In this document: positions 1 through 6,403 of the stretch, one piece after another | Numbering within the stretch: position 1 is the first letter of the stretch | Layout: the number at the start of each line of letters is the position of its first letter | Position numbers and translations under genes: made by a program | The notes under the pieces: model-generated | What the model was told of the DNA's origin: nothing | Seen by the model: the letters and a program-made list of their open reading frames with translations, nothing else | Database searches by the model: none | NCBI GenBank assembly: GCA_017883355.1 | Contig: JADGNS010000001.1 | Location: 1-31,370 of the forward strand | From: Candidatus Solibacter sp. | GTDB lineage: Bacteria > Acidobacteriota > Terriglobia > Bryobacterales > Bryobacteraceae | Direction: 5' to 3' | DNA length: 31,370 bases

Positions 1-43
1 CGGATGATAGACTGCGTACATTCTGAAAATCGCTCGCCAGGGT

Positions 44-1363
44 TTGAAACGGCTTGTCGTTTTGTGTCTGCTACCGCTGGCGCGCGGCGGCGCGCAGGAC
101 TGGGATATCGGCGCGCGGGCGGCGACGGCGATTTCCGGCGCTACCGGCCAGACGCTCCGATTGAGCTTCGAGCAGCGCGGCCGGTATGAGGACCGCACCG
201 GCAACACGTTCGGCAAGGACGTCGATGTGGCGGCGGGCCTTTTGCGTACCAGGCTGGGCTTGACCTACACGCCCGTGCCGTGGCTGAAGCTCTCGGGGAT
301 GGCGCAAGACTGTCGCGCGCCCTGGTACGGCCCCGGCGCTCCCAACAACGTTCGCGATCAGGTCGATTGGCACGAAGGCTATATCGAACTCTTCCCTGCT
401 TACAAGCGGGGCTTCGGCATGATGGTGGGCCGTTTGATGATGCTCAGTTATGGCGAGGGCCGGCTGATCGGAATCTCGCAATGGAGCAACACGTCGCGTA
501 CCTACGACAACGCACGAATGTACTGGCGTTTCGCGAGGGCGCAGTTCGAGGTTTTGCTGGTTTCGCAGGTAAAAGTCCGGCTCGGAGAGTTCAACCGCCC
601 CGTCCTGGGCGACCGGGTTTGGGGCACTTACAACGTGTTTCCCGACTTCTATAAGAAGCACCTGCTGGAAGCCTATGTGCTGCGCCACGATCAGAACCGT
701 CCGGGCGGGTTCACCGGCGGCTCCAGCAAGGATGGCACGGACAAGCTCGGCGTCAACACACTTGGCTTCCGCCTGGCGGGGCCGGTCGCCTACGGGGTCA
801 AATACAGCCTGGAAGCGGCCTTGCAGAGGGGCAAGGTGGGTCCCGCGGACTTGAGTGCGGGCGCATGGCTTGCCGGCCTCAGCCGCAGATGGAGTGTCGC
901 GCGCAAGCCGCTCGATGTGGGAGCCGAATATAAGTATGCTTCGGGCACGGCGAATCCCGCGGACCCCACGCGCTCCGGCACTTTCGACCAACTCTATGCG
1001 GCCAACCACGATAAGTTCGGCCATCAGGATCTGCTCGGCTGGCGCAATATCCACAATGCCCGCTCGCTTACCGACCTTGGATTGACTAAGAACGCGGCGA
1101 TCCATTTCATGTACGACAATTACTGGCTGGCTAACTGCAAAGATGCGCTTTACAACGGCTCGGGCAAAGTTATCGTCCGTTCGGCCAGCGGCGCGGCCGG
1201 CCGCCATGTAGGCCAGGAGACGGACGTTTACGGCACTTATAAGTACGGGCACTTCACATTCGGCGCAGGTTATGGGCATTTCTTCTCCGGGCAGTTTGTT
1301 CAGAAGACGACACCCGGCGTGGGATCGACGTACCTGTACGTGTTTCACACTTATTCGCTGTAG
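44..1363 (+). CDS. Alginate-export-type outer membrane porin family protein
   Basis: A 439-residue protein with a short basic start and a hydrophobic run ending near GGAQ, which looks like a Sec signal peptide. The body alternates short strands with aromatic ends and turns, for example FEQRGRYEDRTGN, RTRLGLTYTPVPWLKLSGMAQD and DQVDWHEGYIELF. This resembles the alginate_export family (AlgE-like beta-barrels), common in Acidobacteriota and usually annotated without a known substrate. The start is TTG at 44; in-frame stops lie at 5 and 8, and no ATG or GTG lies between them and 44, so an upstream start is unlikely. The C-terminus ends in HTYSL rather than the usual terminal Phe of outer-membrane barrels, which is mildly odd. 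Substrate is unknown: the name refers to the fold, not to proven alginate transport. The family call is from sequence resemblance only. Confidence 0.75.
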   Translation: MKRLVVLCLLPLARGGAQDWDIGARAATAISGATGQTLRLSFEQRGRYEDRTGNTFGKDVDVAAGLLRTRLGLTYTPVPWLKLSGMAQDCRAPWYGPGAPNNVRDQVDWHEGYIELFPAYKRGFGMMVGRLMMLSYGEGRLIGISQWSNTSRTYDNARMYWRFARAQFEVLLVSQVKVRLGEFNRPVLGDRVWGTYNVFPDFYKKHLLEAYVLRHDQNRPGGFTGGSSKDGTDKLGVNTLGFRLAGPVAYGVKYSLEAALQRGKVGPADLSAGAWLAGLSRRWSVARKPLDVGAEYKYASGTANPADPTRSGTFDQLYAANHDKFGHQDLLGWRNIHNARSLTDLGLTKNAAIHFMYDNYWLANCKDALYNGSGKVIVRSASGAAGRHVGQETDVYGTYKYGHFTFGAGYGHFFSGQFVQKTTPGVGSTYLYVFHTYSL

Positions 1364-1404
1364 GTGTATGGCGTAAGGCTGGACTGGGCGTGCTCTGCCC
1401 GCCT

Positions 1405-1428
1405 GCACAAGGCGGAGCCTTATGCCAC
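1405..1428 (-). repeat. GTGG-headed small palindromic repeat, copy 1
   Basis: A 24-bp element beginning GCACAAGGCGGAGCC on the plus strand and ending TATGCCAC. It folds as GCA-C-AAGGC-GGA-GCCTT-A-TGC. Read on the minus strand it starts GTGG and is followed by the hairpin. The same element occurs at 11084-11107 and, altered, at 4784-4800 and 11057-11080. Here it overlaps the end of the minus-strand gene, so the repeat supplies that gene's last codons and its TAA stop. It may also act as a weak transcription barrier between the two convergent genes. Confidence 0.6.
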
Positions 1429-2085
1429 TCCCAGGAAGAGCGTGTGCCAGCGCCCGGAGCTGACAAGCGACCGCGAGCGATGTAGTTCCACGCGGAAGCC
1501 GGCTTGAGTCATGCGTCTCTCGAATGCCGCGTCGGGCGCCACCGACCAGACCGCCAGACAGCCGGCCGGACGCAAGGCGGCGCGAGCATGGCGCAGGCCG
1601 GCGGAATCGTAGAGCCGAACGTTGGCGCCGGTACTCAACGCGGCCGGTCCGTTATCCACGTCGAGGATGATGGCGTCGAAACTCCCTCGCGACTGGCGGA
1701 TCAGCGCGCCGACATCCTGTTGCAGGACGGTCACGCGGGGATCGGCCATGCAATCCGCCGCCAGGGGGAGGGCCGGGTTCCGGTTCCAGGCAATCACCGC
1801 GCCCAGGATTTCGGCCATGACCACGGTGGCGTCGGCAGGCAGGGCCGCCAGCGCTGCTTTCAAGGTGAACCCGAAGCCCAGGCCGCCGACGAGCACGCGC
1901 GCGTGGCGCATGGCTCGCACATGCGCGCACGCCAGTTCCGCGAGCTTCTCCTCGGAAGCGTGCTGGCGGGTGGACATCAGCGGGATGCCGTCCACGTGGA
2001 TGGCGTAGCTGCCATCGTGCTCATGGAGGGAGATCGTCTTGCCATCGGGCGTGAAAGCTTCTTCGACCGTAGTCCATTTCTTCAT
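1420..2085 (-). CDS. Spermidine synthase-like methyltransferase-fold protein
   Basis: 221 residues with a Rossmann methyltransferase fold of the spermidine synthase type. The nucleotide-binding loop is seen as VLVGGLGFGFTLKAAL (about residues 65-80), followed by an acidic strand end in VVMAEILGAVIAWNR and by FDAIILDVDNGP near residue 138, which matches the D-x-D region after strand 4 in spermidine synthases. The N-terminal beta domain (TPDGKTISLHEHDGSYAIHVDG) also matches that family. Start is ATG at 2085, with only a weak purine stretch before it. A probable small broken gene ends 7 bases upstream on the same strand. Similar proteins in Acidobacteriota are annotated as spermidine synthase-like; whether this one makes polyamines or uses another substrate cannot be told. 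No SpeD homologue lies nearby. Confidence 0.72.
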   Translation of the reverse strand: MKKWTTVEEAFTPDGKTISLHEHDGSYAIHVDGIPLMSTRQHASEEKLAELACAHVRAMRHARVLVGGLGFGFTLKAALAALPADATVVMAEILGAVIAWNRNPALPLAADCMADPRVTVLQQDVGALIRQSRGSFDAIILDVDNGPAALSTGANVRLYDSAGLRHARAALRPAGCLAVWSVAPDAAFERRMTQAGFRVELHRSRSLVSSGRWHTLFLGVA

Positions 2086-2092
2086 GGGCGCT

Positions 2093-2309
2093 TCACGACT
2101 GGATGATCAAGGGGCCGCGCAATTCGGGACGGAACCAAAACGTAGCGCCGGGTGGGACGTCCAAATGAAGAAAGCCGATTCTTACTTCGACTACACCGGG
2201 CTTCTCCAGTTCCGCCAACCCACTGGTGTGTGCCGCGGGTGAAGGGGGCGTCCGGCTCGGCAGCTACAAGCGTGAACAACGCCAGCAGCGCGGGCCTCAC
2301 GAGGGGCAT
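2093..2309 (-). pseudogene. Possible frameshifted small secreted protein gene
   Basis: Two adjoining minus-strand frames together look like one small protein. The first, from ATG at 2309, begins MPLVRPALLALFTLVAAEPD, a good signal peptide, then loses protein-like composition. The second, open from 2263 and ending at the TGA at 2093-2095, encodes GVVEVRIGFLHLDVPPGA, then TFWFRPELRGPLIIQS. This is balanced in composition, unlike the Arg/Ala-rich shadows typical of this genome. One frameshift between about 2220 and 2265 would join them into a protein of about 70 residues ending 7 bases before the next gene's ATG. The complementary plus frame also has an ordinary composition, so this may be chance. 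Confidence is low; a broken gene, a sequencing error or a coincidence are all possible. Confidence 0.3.
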
Positions 2310-2315
2310 TTCCGA

Positions 2316-2321
2316 TATGAT
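2316..2321 (+). promoter_or_regulatory. Candidate -10 element for the coiled-coil/PDZ/tag/atl run
   Basis: TATGAT matches five of six bases of the sigma-70 -10 consensus. Transcription would start near 2328, about 10 bases before the ATG at 2338. No convincing -35 is seen at 16-18 bases upstream. It overlaps the alternative ATG at 2317, which is one reason to prefer the start at 2338. Confidence 0.3.
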
Positions 2322-2337
2322 AGCACCAGGTTTGCAC

Positions 2338-2685
2338 ATGACACTTTGGATTCGGCGCGGCGCGGCGGCTCTGATTTTGCTGGCCGGCGTCAGTGTCTAC
2401 GGGCTACAGCAGCAGGGCGGCGGACGCGGGGGAGGCCGGCGCGGCAGCGTCGCCGAGGAGGAAGACGTCATCCTGCCCAACGGCAAGTCGCAGAGAGACG
2501 AAATCCTCAAGGCCGAGCACCAGCAGAACCTCAAGGATGCCGCCGAACTGGCGGACCTGGCGGAACAACTGAAGATCGAGCTGGAAAAGAACGATCGCTA
2601 CATTCTCTCTATGGCGACACTCAAGAAGACCGATGACATCGAGAAACTGGCCAAACGAATTCGTGCGCGGCTGCGCCACAATTAG
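2338..2685 (+). CDS. Exported coiled-coil protein of unknown function
   Basis: 115 residues. An N-terminal hydrophobic stretch (AAALILLAGVSVYG) acts as a signal peptide or anchor. A Gly/Arg-rich linker (GGGRGGGRRG) follows, then a charged helical region (KAEHQQNLKDAAELADLAEQ to residue 110) with heptad-like Leu/Ala spacing that predicts a coiled coil. The segment KNDRYILSMATLKKTDDIEKLA resembles short conserved proteins I associate with Acidobacteriota; no function is known to me. ATG at 2338 is preferred over ATG at 2317 because the latter sits in a likely -10 box and would put residues before the basic TLWIRR n-region. The 3' end overlaps the next gene by 53 bases, which suggests co-translation with it. 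Confidence 0.65.
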   Translation: MTLWIRRGAAALILLAGVSVYGLQQQGGGRGGGRRGSVAEEEDVILPNGKSQRDEILKAEHQQNLKDAAELADLAEQLKIELEKNDRYILSMATLKKTDDIEKLAKRIRARLRHN

Positions 2686-3862
2686 CCTGCTGCTCTGGTG
2701 GCCGCTGGCTGCGCAATGCTGGCCACTGGCAGCGCAAAACCAGCCGCCGGCAAACCAAACCAGGCGGCCGGTGGTCGCGCTGCTGGACGCGGGCGACACC
2801 GGGCAGTGGCAGAACTGGACGCGCGAGATTGGCTGGCAGGTGATCGCCGCGGCGGGTGCACCGGGGGCGGACATCGATTCGCGCGTGCGGGCGCTGGGTG
2901 CGGCGGTAGAAGCCGCGATCGAGAGCGGCTCGGTGGACCCGGCGCGGGTTTACCTGGCGGGGCGCGGGGATGCGGTGGCGGCGGTGTTCTACGCGATCTC
3001 GCGGGTGCCGGATTTATGGGCCGCGGGCGCCGCGCTGGGCGGTTCGCCCAAGGCGGCGCTGGATAGCAATCGCATCTTCGCGGCGAATTTTACCAATGTT
3101 CCGGTGCTGTGGATCAGTGGCGACGAGAGCAAGCCGATGGTGGAGAAACTCACTGCGGCGAAGCTCAATCTGGAGTGGCTGCCGGCATCGGGGGGCGCTG
3201 GCGCGGCAGCGGTCATCGAGTGGCTGGCGCGGCACCAGCGCGATGCGTTCCCGCCAGGGATCGATTGCGAGACCAACTCGCCCAACTTTGCGCGCTGCTA
3301 CTGGATCCAACCGACGAAGTTCGACGCCAATGAGCGCAATGACGTGCTGGCTTCGACACGCATTGCCGGCGGCACGGGCGCCGCGCTCGATCTGGGGGGC
3401 TTCGGCTTCAAGACGGACGACCCCGGGCCGGGCGTACTGGTGACGTCGCTGCCGGAAAAGTACAGCGGGCCGCTCAAGAGTGGCGACCGGTTGATCGCGC
3501 TGGATGGCAAGCCGCTGGCCGACGTACGGCAGTATCTGGACCTGATGGAGAAGGTCACGGAAGAGAAGACGGCGACGGTGACGGTGCAGCGCGGCAAGGA
3601 GCGCATCCGCGTGGAGACGCGGATCACGCTGCCGCGGCGCGAGACGGGCGTTACGTCGCGCGTGGAGGCGCAGTATCTACCGGCGGAGAAGGAGATTCAG
3701 ATTGTCAGCCGCACGATCACGGAGATGCGCGTGACGGTGGCGCCGGAGTGGGTGCCGGCCACGCTATTGTGGAACGGGCTGACGCTGGAGAATCTGAAGG
3801 AGGCCGGATGCTGGGTGCTCGCGGTGCAGCAGGAACTGCTGCACGCGGAGAAGTGCAAGTGA
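2633..3862 (+). CDS. PDZ-domain protein with degenerate alpha/beta-hydrolase domain
   Basis: 409 residues. The start (ATG 2633, or GTG 2663 giving MRGCATISLLLWWPLAAQ) leads into a signal peptide. Residues about 45-205 resemble an alpha/beta-hydrolase of the esterase/depolymerase type: a strand-helix pattern, VDPARVYLAGRGDAVAAVFYA where the nucleophile elbow should be, and VPVLWISGDESKPM near the expected acid-bearing loop. The usual G-x-S-x-G is GRGDA here, so the catalytic Ser is absent. Residues about 255-335 form a PDZ domain (GVLVTSLPEKYSGPLKSGDR, then LIALDGKPL). The C-terminal part (residues 340-409) is unassigned. The gene overlaps its upstream neighbour by 53 bases and tag by GTGA. 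It is probably a periplasmic binding or scaffold protein rather than an enzyme, which is inference. Confidence 0.65.
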   Translation: MTSRNWPNEFVRGCATISLLLWWPLAAQCWPLAAQNQPPANQTRRPVVALLDAGDTGQWQNWTREIGWQVIAAAGAPGADIDSRVRALGAAVEAAIESGSVDPARVYLAGRGDAVAAVFYAISRVPDLWAAGAALGGSPKAALDSNRIFAANFTNVPVLWISGDESKPMVEKLTAAKLNLEWLPASGGAGAAAVIEWLARHQRDAFPPGIDCETNSPNFARCYWIQPTKFDANERNDVLASTRIAGGTGAALDLGGFGFKTDDPGPGVLVTSLPEKYSGPLKSGDRLIALDGKPLADVRQYLDLMEKVTEEKTATVTVQRGKERIRVETRITLPRRETGVTSRVEAQYLPAEKEIQIVSRTITEMRVTVAPEWVPATLLWNGLTLENLKEAGCWVLAVQQELLHAEKCK

Positions 3863-4413
3863 AGGAACGTTGCGGCTGGGCGCGCGGGGACAAGTACATC
3901 GCGTATCACGACGAAGAATGGGGCGTGCCGCTGCACGACGATTCCGCGCTGTTCGAGCTGCTGATTCTGGAGGGGGCGCAGGCGGGGCTGAGCTGGTCCA
4001 CCATTTTGAATAAGCGGGATCGCTATCGCGAGGTGTTCGACGGCTTCGACGCGCGCAAGGTGGCGCGCTACGGCGAGCGTAAGATAGCGGCGCTGATGGA
4101 GGATGCCGGGATCGTGCGCAATCGCTTGAAGGTGAACGCGGCGGTGACCAATGCGAAGGCGCTTCTCGCGGTACGGAAGGAATTCGGCACGTTGGACGCT
4201 TACATCTGGAGTTTCGTGGGCGGCCGCGCGGTGCAGAACGCCTGGGTGGACAAGGTTCCGGCGCGCACGGTGCAGAGCGACGCCATGAGTAAGGACCTGA
4301 AGAAGCGCGGCTTCACATTTGTCGGGACGACCATCTGTTATGCGTTCATGCAGGCCACCGGGATGGTGAACGATCATCTGGTGAGCTGCTTCCGGCACGC
4401 GGAGCTGGCATGA
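3859..4413 (+). CDS. tag: DNA-3-methyladenine glycosylase I
   Basis: 184 residues, close to the 187 of E. coli Tag. The enzyme removes 3-methyladenine from alkylated DNA, starting base excision repair in the cytoplasm. The start RCGWARGDKYIAYHDEEWGV and the block KKRGFTFVGTTICYAFMQ are family signatures. The structural zinc ligands are all present: Cys5, His17, His173 and Cys177 (NDHLVSC). The catalytic-pocket Glu38 is present in LEGAQAGLSW. Start is GTG 3859, overlapping the PDZ gene's TGA as GTGA; the ATG further upstream in this frame would only add an out-of-family extension that overlaps the PDZ gene. The 3' end overlaps the next gene as ATGA, so translation of tag and the alkyltransferase-like gene is probably coupled. 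Confidence 0.95.
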   Translation: MKERCGWARGDKYIAYHDEEWGVPLHDDSALFELLILEGAQAGLSWSTILNKRDRYREVFDGFDARKVARYGERKIAALMEDAGIVRNRLKVNAAVTNAKALLAVRKEFGTLDAYIWSFVGGRAVQNAWVDKVPARTVQSDAMSKDLKKRGFTFVGTTICYAFMQATGMVNDHLVSCFRHAELA

Positions 4414-4763
4414 TGCGGCACGAGGTGGAGCGGCGGTTACGGCGCGCGCCCAAGAGCGAGCAGCGCGACACGGCGTTCCAGAAGGCGATCCGATCGATTG
4501 CCAAGGGGAAGGTGGCGACATACGGGCAAGTGGCGGCCGCGGCGGGATATCCTTTGTACCACCGGCACGTGGCGCAGTTGCTGCGGCGCACGCACGAGGG
4601 GCTGCCGTGGCAGCGCGTGGTGGGGGCCGGCGGCGAGATCAAACTCAAGAGAGAGGCGGGGATGGAACAGCGCATGCGGTTAGAAATGGAAGGCGTGCGG
4701 TTTCGGGGCAAGCGGGTGGACATGGCGGAACACCAGCACCGGTTCAAGACTTGGGAATTTTGA
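4410..4763 (+). CDS. Alkyltransferase-like (ATL) DNA-binding protein, MGMT family
   Basis: 117 residues covering only the DNA-binding domain of O6-alkylguanine-DNA alkyltransferases. In true MGMT enzymes the acceptor Cys lies in PCHRV; here residues 66-71 are PWQRVV, so Trp replaces Cys and the protein cannot accept an alkyl group. This is the ATL pattern (E. coli YbaZ-like), in which the protein binds and flips O6-alkylguanine and passes the lesion to nucleotide excision repair. The base-flipping Tyr (TYGQVA, Tyr38) and the candidate finger Arg (YHRHVAQ, Arg52) are present. The usual His after Trp is Gln68, a small variation. Translation starts inside the tag stop codon (ATGA), joining two alkylation-damage proteins. 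The C-terminal tail EGVRFRGKRVDMAEHQHRF is typical of longer ATLs. Confidence 0.85.
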   Translation: MMRHEVERRLRRAPKSEQRDTAFQKAIRSIAKGKVATYGQVAAAAGYPLYHRHVAQLLRRTHEGLPWQRVVGAGGEIKLKREAGMEQRMRLEMEGVRFRGKRVDMAEHQHRFKTWEF

Positions 4764-4764
4764 C

Positions 4765-4800
4765 ATCCGAGCTTCGCTCGGATGCACAAGGCGGAGCCTT
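4765..4800 (-). repeat. Composite palindromic repeat (CGAGC hairpin plus GCACAAGG element)
   Basis: ATCCGAGC-TTC-GCTCGGAT (4765-4783) is a perfect 8-bp stem with a 3-base loop, lying 2 bases after the atl stop. It is followed at once by the 17-base start of the GCACAAGG repeat (4784-4800), which here lacks its TATGCCAC end. The same two-part arrangement is found at 11039-11080. Lying just after an operon, the hairpin could reduce read-through, but there is no T-run, so a standard intrinsic terminator is unlikely. Confidence 0.6.
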
Positions 4801-4834
4801 CCGCGAAAATAGATGTTCGCCCGACGACCAGGTT

Positions 4835-4896
4835 GGCAGGCGAAAGCGCCTGCCCCACAACGTCGCATGAGCAACTTATGCCACGTTCTGTGGGGG
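4835..4896 (-). repeat. GTGGGG-headed palindromic repeat and overlapping hairpin
   Basis: GGCAGGCG-AAAG-CGCCTGCC (4835-4854) is a perfect 8-bp stem, followed by CCCAC. On the minus strand it reads GTGGGGCAGGCGCTTTCGCC and onward, the same plan as the element at 6356-6375. A second inverted pair, CCCCACA (4853-4859) with TGTGGGG (4889-4895), is reinforced by inner ACGT/ACGT pairing. The two folds share the CCCC bases, so only one can form at a time. The rest of the space to the efflux operon at 4998 shows no clear promoter and no regulator gene. Confidence 0.55.
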
Positions 4897-4997
4897 ATGG
4901 TACATCTGCTCGACTCGCGTAGCCCATTTGGGCCCCTTTTTCAGTGAATCCCTTGGGTGGAAGGGGAAATCAAAGAAGTACCTAATTGGGGTGCTGA

Positions 4998-6296
4998 ATG
5001 AAATGGTCTAAATGGTCGGGAGTTCTCCCGATCGCATTACTCGCAGGTTTGGCAGGTTGCGGGTCTACCGGGCCGCAAAAGGTCGCGGCGCAGGCGCCTC
5101 CGCCGACGGTGGAAATCGCCGAGGTGGCGCCGAGCGACGCCGACATTTACGTGGAGTATCCGGGGCAGACCTACGCCAGGAACATGGTGGACGTCCGCGG
5201 CCGGGTGGAAGGCTACATCGAGAAATGGCTGTTCCGCCCGGGACAGGAAGTCACGGCGGGTCAGCCTCTCTACATCCTGGACCTGCGGCCTTTCCAGGCG
5301 CAGGTGCAGCAGGCGCAGGGCACGCTACAGCAGACTGAGGCCGACCTGAGTTTCGCGCAGCGGCAGGTGTCGCTGCGGCAGGCGGAGGCCAACCTGGCCG
5401 CCTCGCAATCGAACCTGGTGAAGGCGCAGCAGGATTATGAACGCCTGAAGCCCCTGGTGGAGCAGGACGCGGCGGCGAAGCAGGATCTGGACGCCGCGGT
5501 GGCGGCGTTGCGTTCGGCCGAGGCCAGCGTGCGGGCCAACCAGGCCAACGTGGAGCAGGCGCGGCTGGCCACCGAGACGCAGGTGCAATCGACGCAAGGC
5601 AAGGTGCAGGCGCAGCGCGGTGCTCTGGAGACGGCGACGCTCAACGTGCAGTACGGCACCATCCGCGCGCCCATCGGCGGGCTGATCGGCGATACGCTGG
5701 TGCCGGTGGGCGGGCTGGTCAATCCGAATGCGGCGCAGCCGCTCACCACCGTGGTTCCGCTGGACCCGATCTGGGTGCGGTTCAAGGTCAGCGAGAGCCA
5801 GTATCTGGCCTTCATGGGAAAGAATGGCGGGCCGACGAAGGAAGGCCCGAGGCTGGAACTGATCCTGGCCGATAATTCGGTGTTCCCGCCGGCCGGCAAG
5901 GTGACGAATTCGCTCAATCAGGTAGATCCGCGAACCGGCACGCTGGAACTGCAGGCCGAATTCCCGAATCCGCAGCACCGGCTGCTGCCGGGCCAGTTTG
6001 GGCGCGTGCGTTACGTTGCCGAGCATCGCACGGGCGTGAACCTGATACCGCAGCGCGCCGTGCAGCAGAATCAGAGCATACAGACCGTGTTCACGGTGGG
6101 CGAGGGCGACAAGATCGAAGCGCGTCCGGTGAAGACCGGGGCGCGCATCGGCGATGCGTGGCTGATTGAACAGGGACTTCGGCCGGGGGATCGCGTGGTG
6201 GTGGAAGGACTGCTGACGGTGCGTCCGGGTATGGTGGTGCATCCGGTTCCGTATCAGGAAAAGGCCGCGGCGGCCGGACAGCGGCACGGGAACTGA
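4998..6296 (+). CDS. RND efflux periplasmic adaptor (membrane fusion) lipoprotein
   Basis: 432 residues of the AcrA/MexA family, which links an inner-membrane RND pump to an outer-membrane channel. The signal peptide ends in a lipobox LAGC with Cys21, so it is a lipoprotein. A biotinyl/lipoyl half (GRVEGYIEKWLFRPGQEVTAG, about residues 70-92) is followed by a long Gln/Ala-rich coiled-coil hairpin (about 100-200, VQQAQGTLQQTEADLSFAQ). The second lipoyl half is GTIRAPIGGLIGDTLVPVGG, then beta-barrel and membrane-proximal domains (LLPGQFGRVRYV; PGDRVVVEGLLTVRPGM). It is the first gene of a three-gene set with pump and channel. No TetR- or LysR-type repressor lies beside it. Substrate range cannot be read from the sequence. 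Confidence 0.92.
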   Translation: MKWSKWSGVLPIALLAGLAGCGSTGPQKVAAQAPPPTVEIAEVAPSDADIYVEYPGQTYARNMVDVRGRVEGYIEKWLFRPGQEVTAGQPLYILDLRPFQAQVQQAQGTLQQTEADLSFAQRQVSLRQAEANLAASQSNLVKAQQDYERLKPLVEQDAAAKQDLDAAVAALRSAEASVRANQANVEQARLATETQVQSTQGKVQAQRGALETATLNVQYGTIRAPIGGLIGDTLVPVGGLVNPNAAQPLTTVVPLDPIWVRFKVSESQYLAFMGKNGGPTKEGPRLELILADNSVFPPAGKVTNSLNQVDPRTGTLELQAEFPNPQHRLLPGQFGRVRYVAEHRTGVNLIPQRAVQQNQSIQTVFTVGEGDKIEARPVKTGARIGDAWLIEQGLRPGDRVVVEGLLTVRPGMVVHPVPYQEKAAAAGQRHGN

Positions 6297-6338
6297 GGGT
6301 GCGGATGCAGAGAGAAAGACCACCCGCATGGAGGCATG

Positions 6339-6375
6339 GCCGGCCTCCGGCCGGCTGGCAAGCTAAAGCATGCCC
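6339..6375 (-). repeat. Palindromic repeat between adaptor and pump genes
   Basis: GCCGGCC-TCC-GGCCGGC (6339-6355) is a perfect 7-bp stem. It is followed by GGCAAGC-TAAA-GCATGCC and CCAC, an imperfect 7-bp stem with one mismatch. Minus-strand reading gives GTGGGGCATGCTTTAGCTTGCC-type sequence, closely matching the element at 4835-4858 (same GTGGGGCA head, four-base loop, TGCC end). It separates two genes that should be co-transcribed and may modulate the ratio of adaptor to pump; that role is speculative. Confidence 0.5.
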
Positions 6376-6403
6376 CACCTCGGGCAGAGGAAAGAGCTGA
6401 GGT

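Noticed and set aside
71..1408. 445-codon minus-strand frame opposite the porin gene
   Set aside because: Low-complexity Arg/Ala/Val-rich sequence, no start context, no family match; a codon-bias shadow.
4764..4997. Riboswitch or regulator gene upstream of the efflux operon
   Set aside because: Only repeat hairpins were visible; no open frame with a DNA-binding motif and no known riboswitch core could be recognised.
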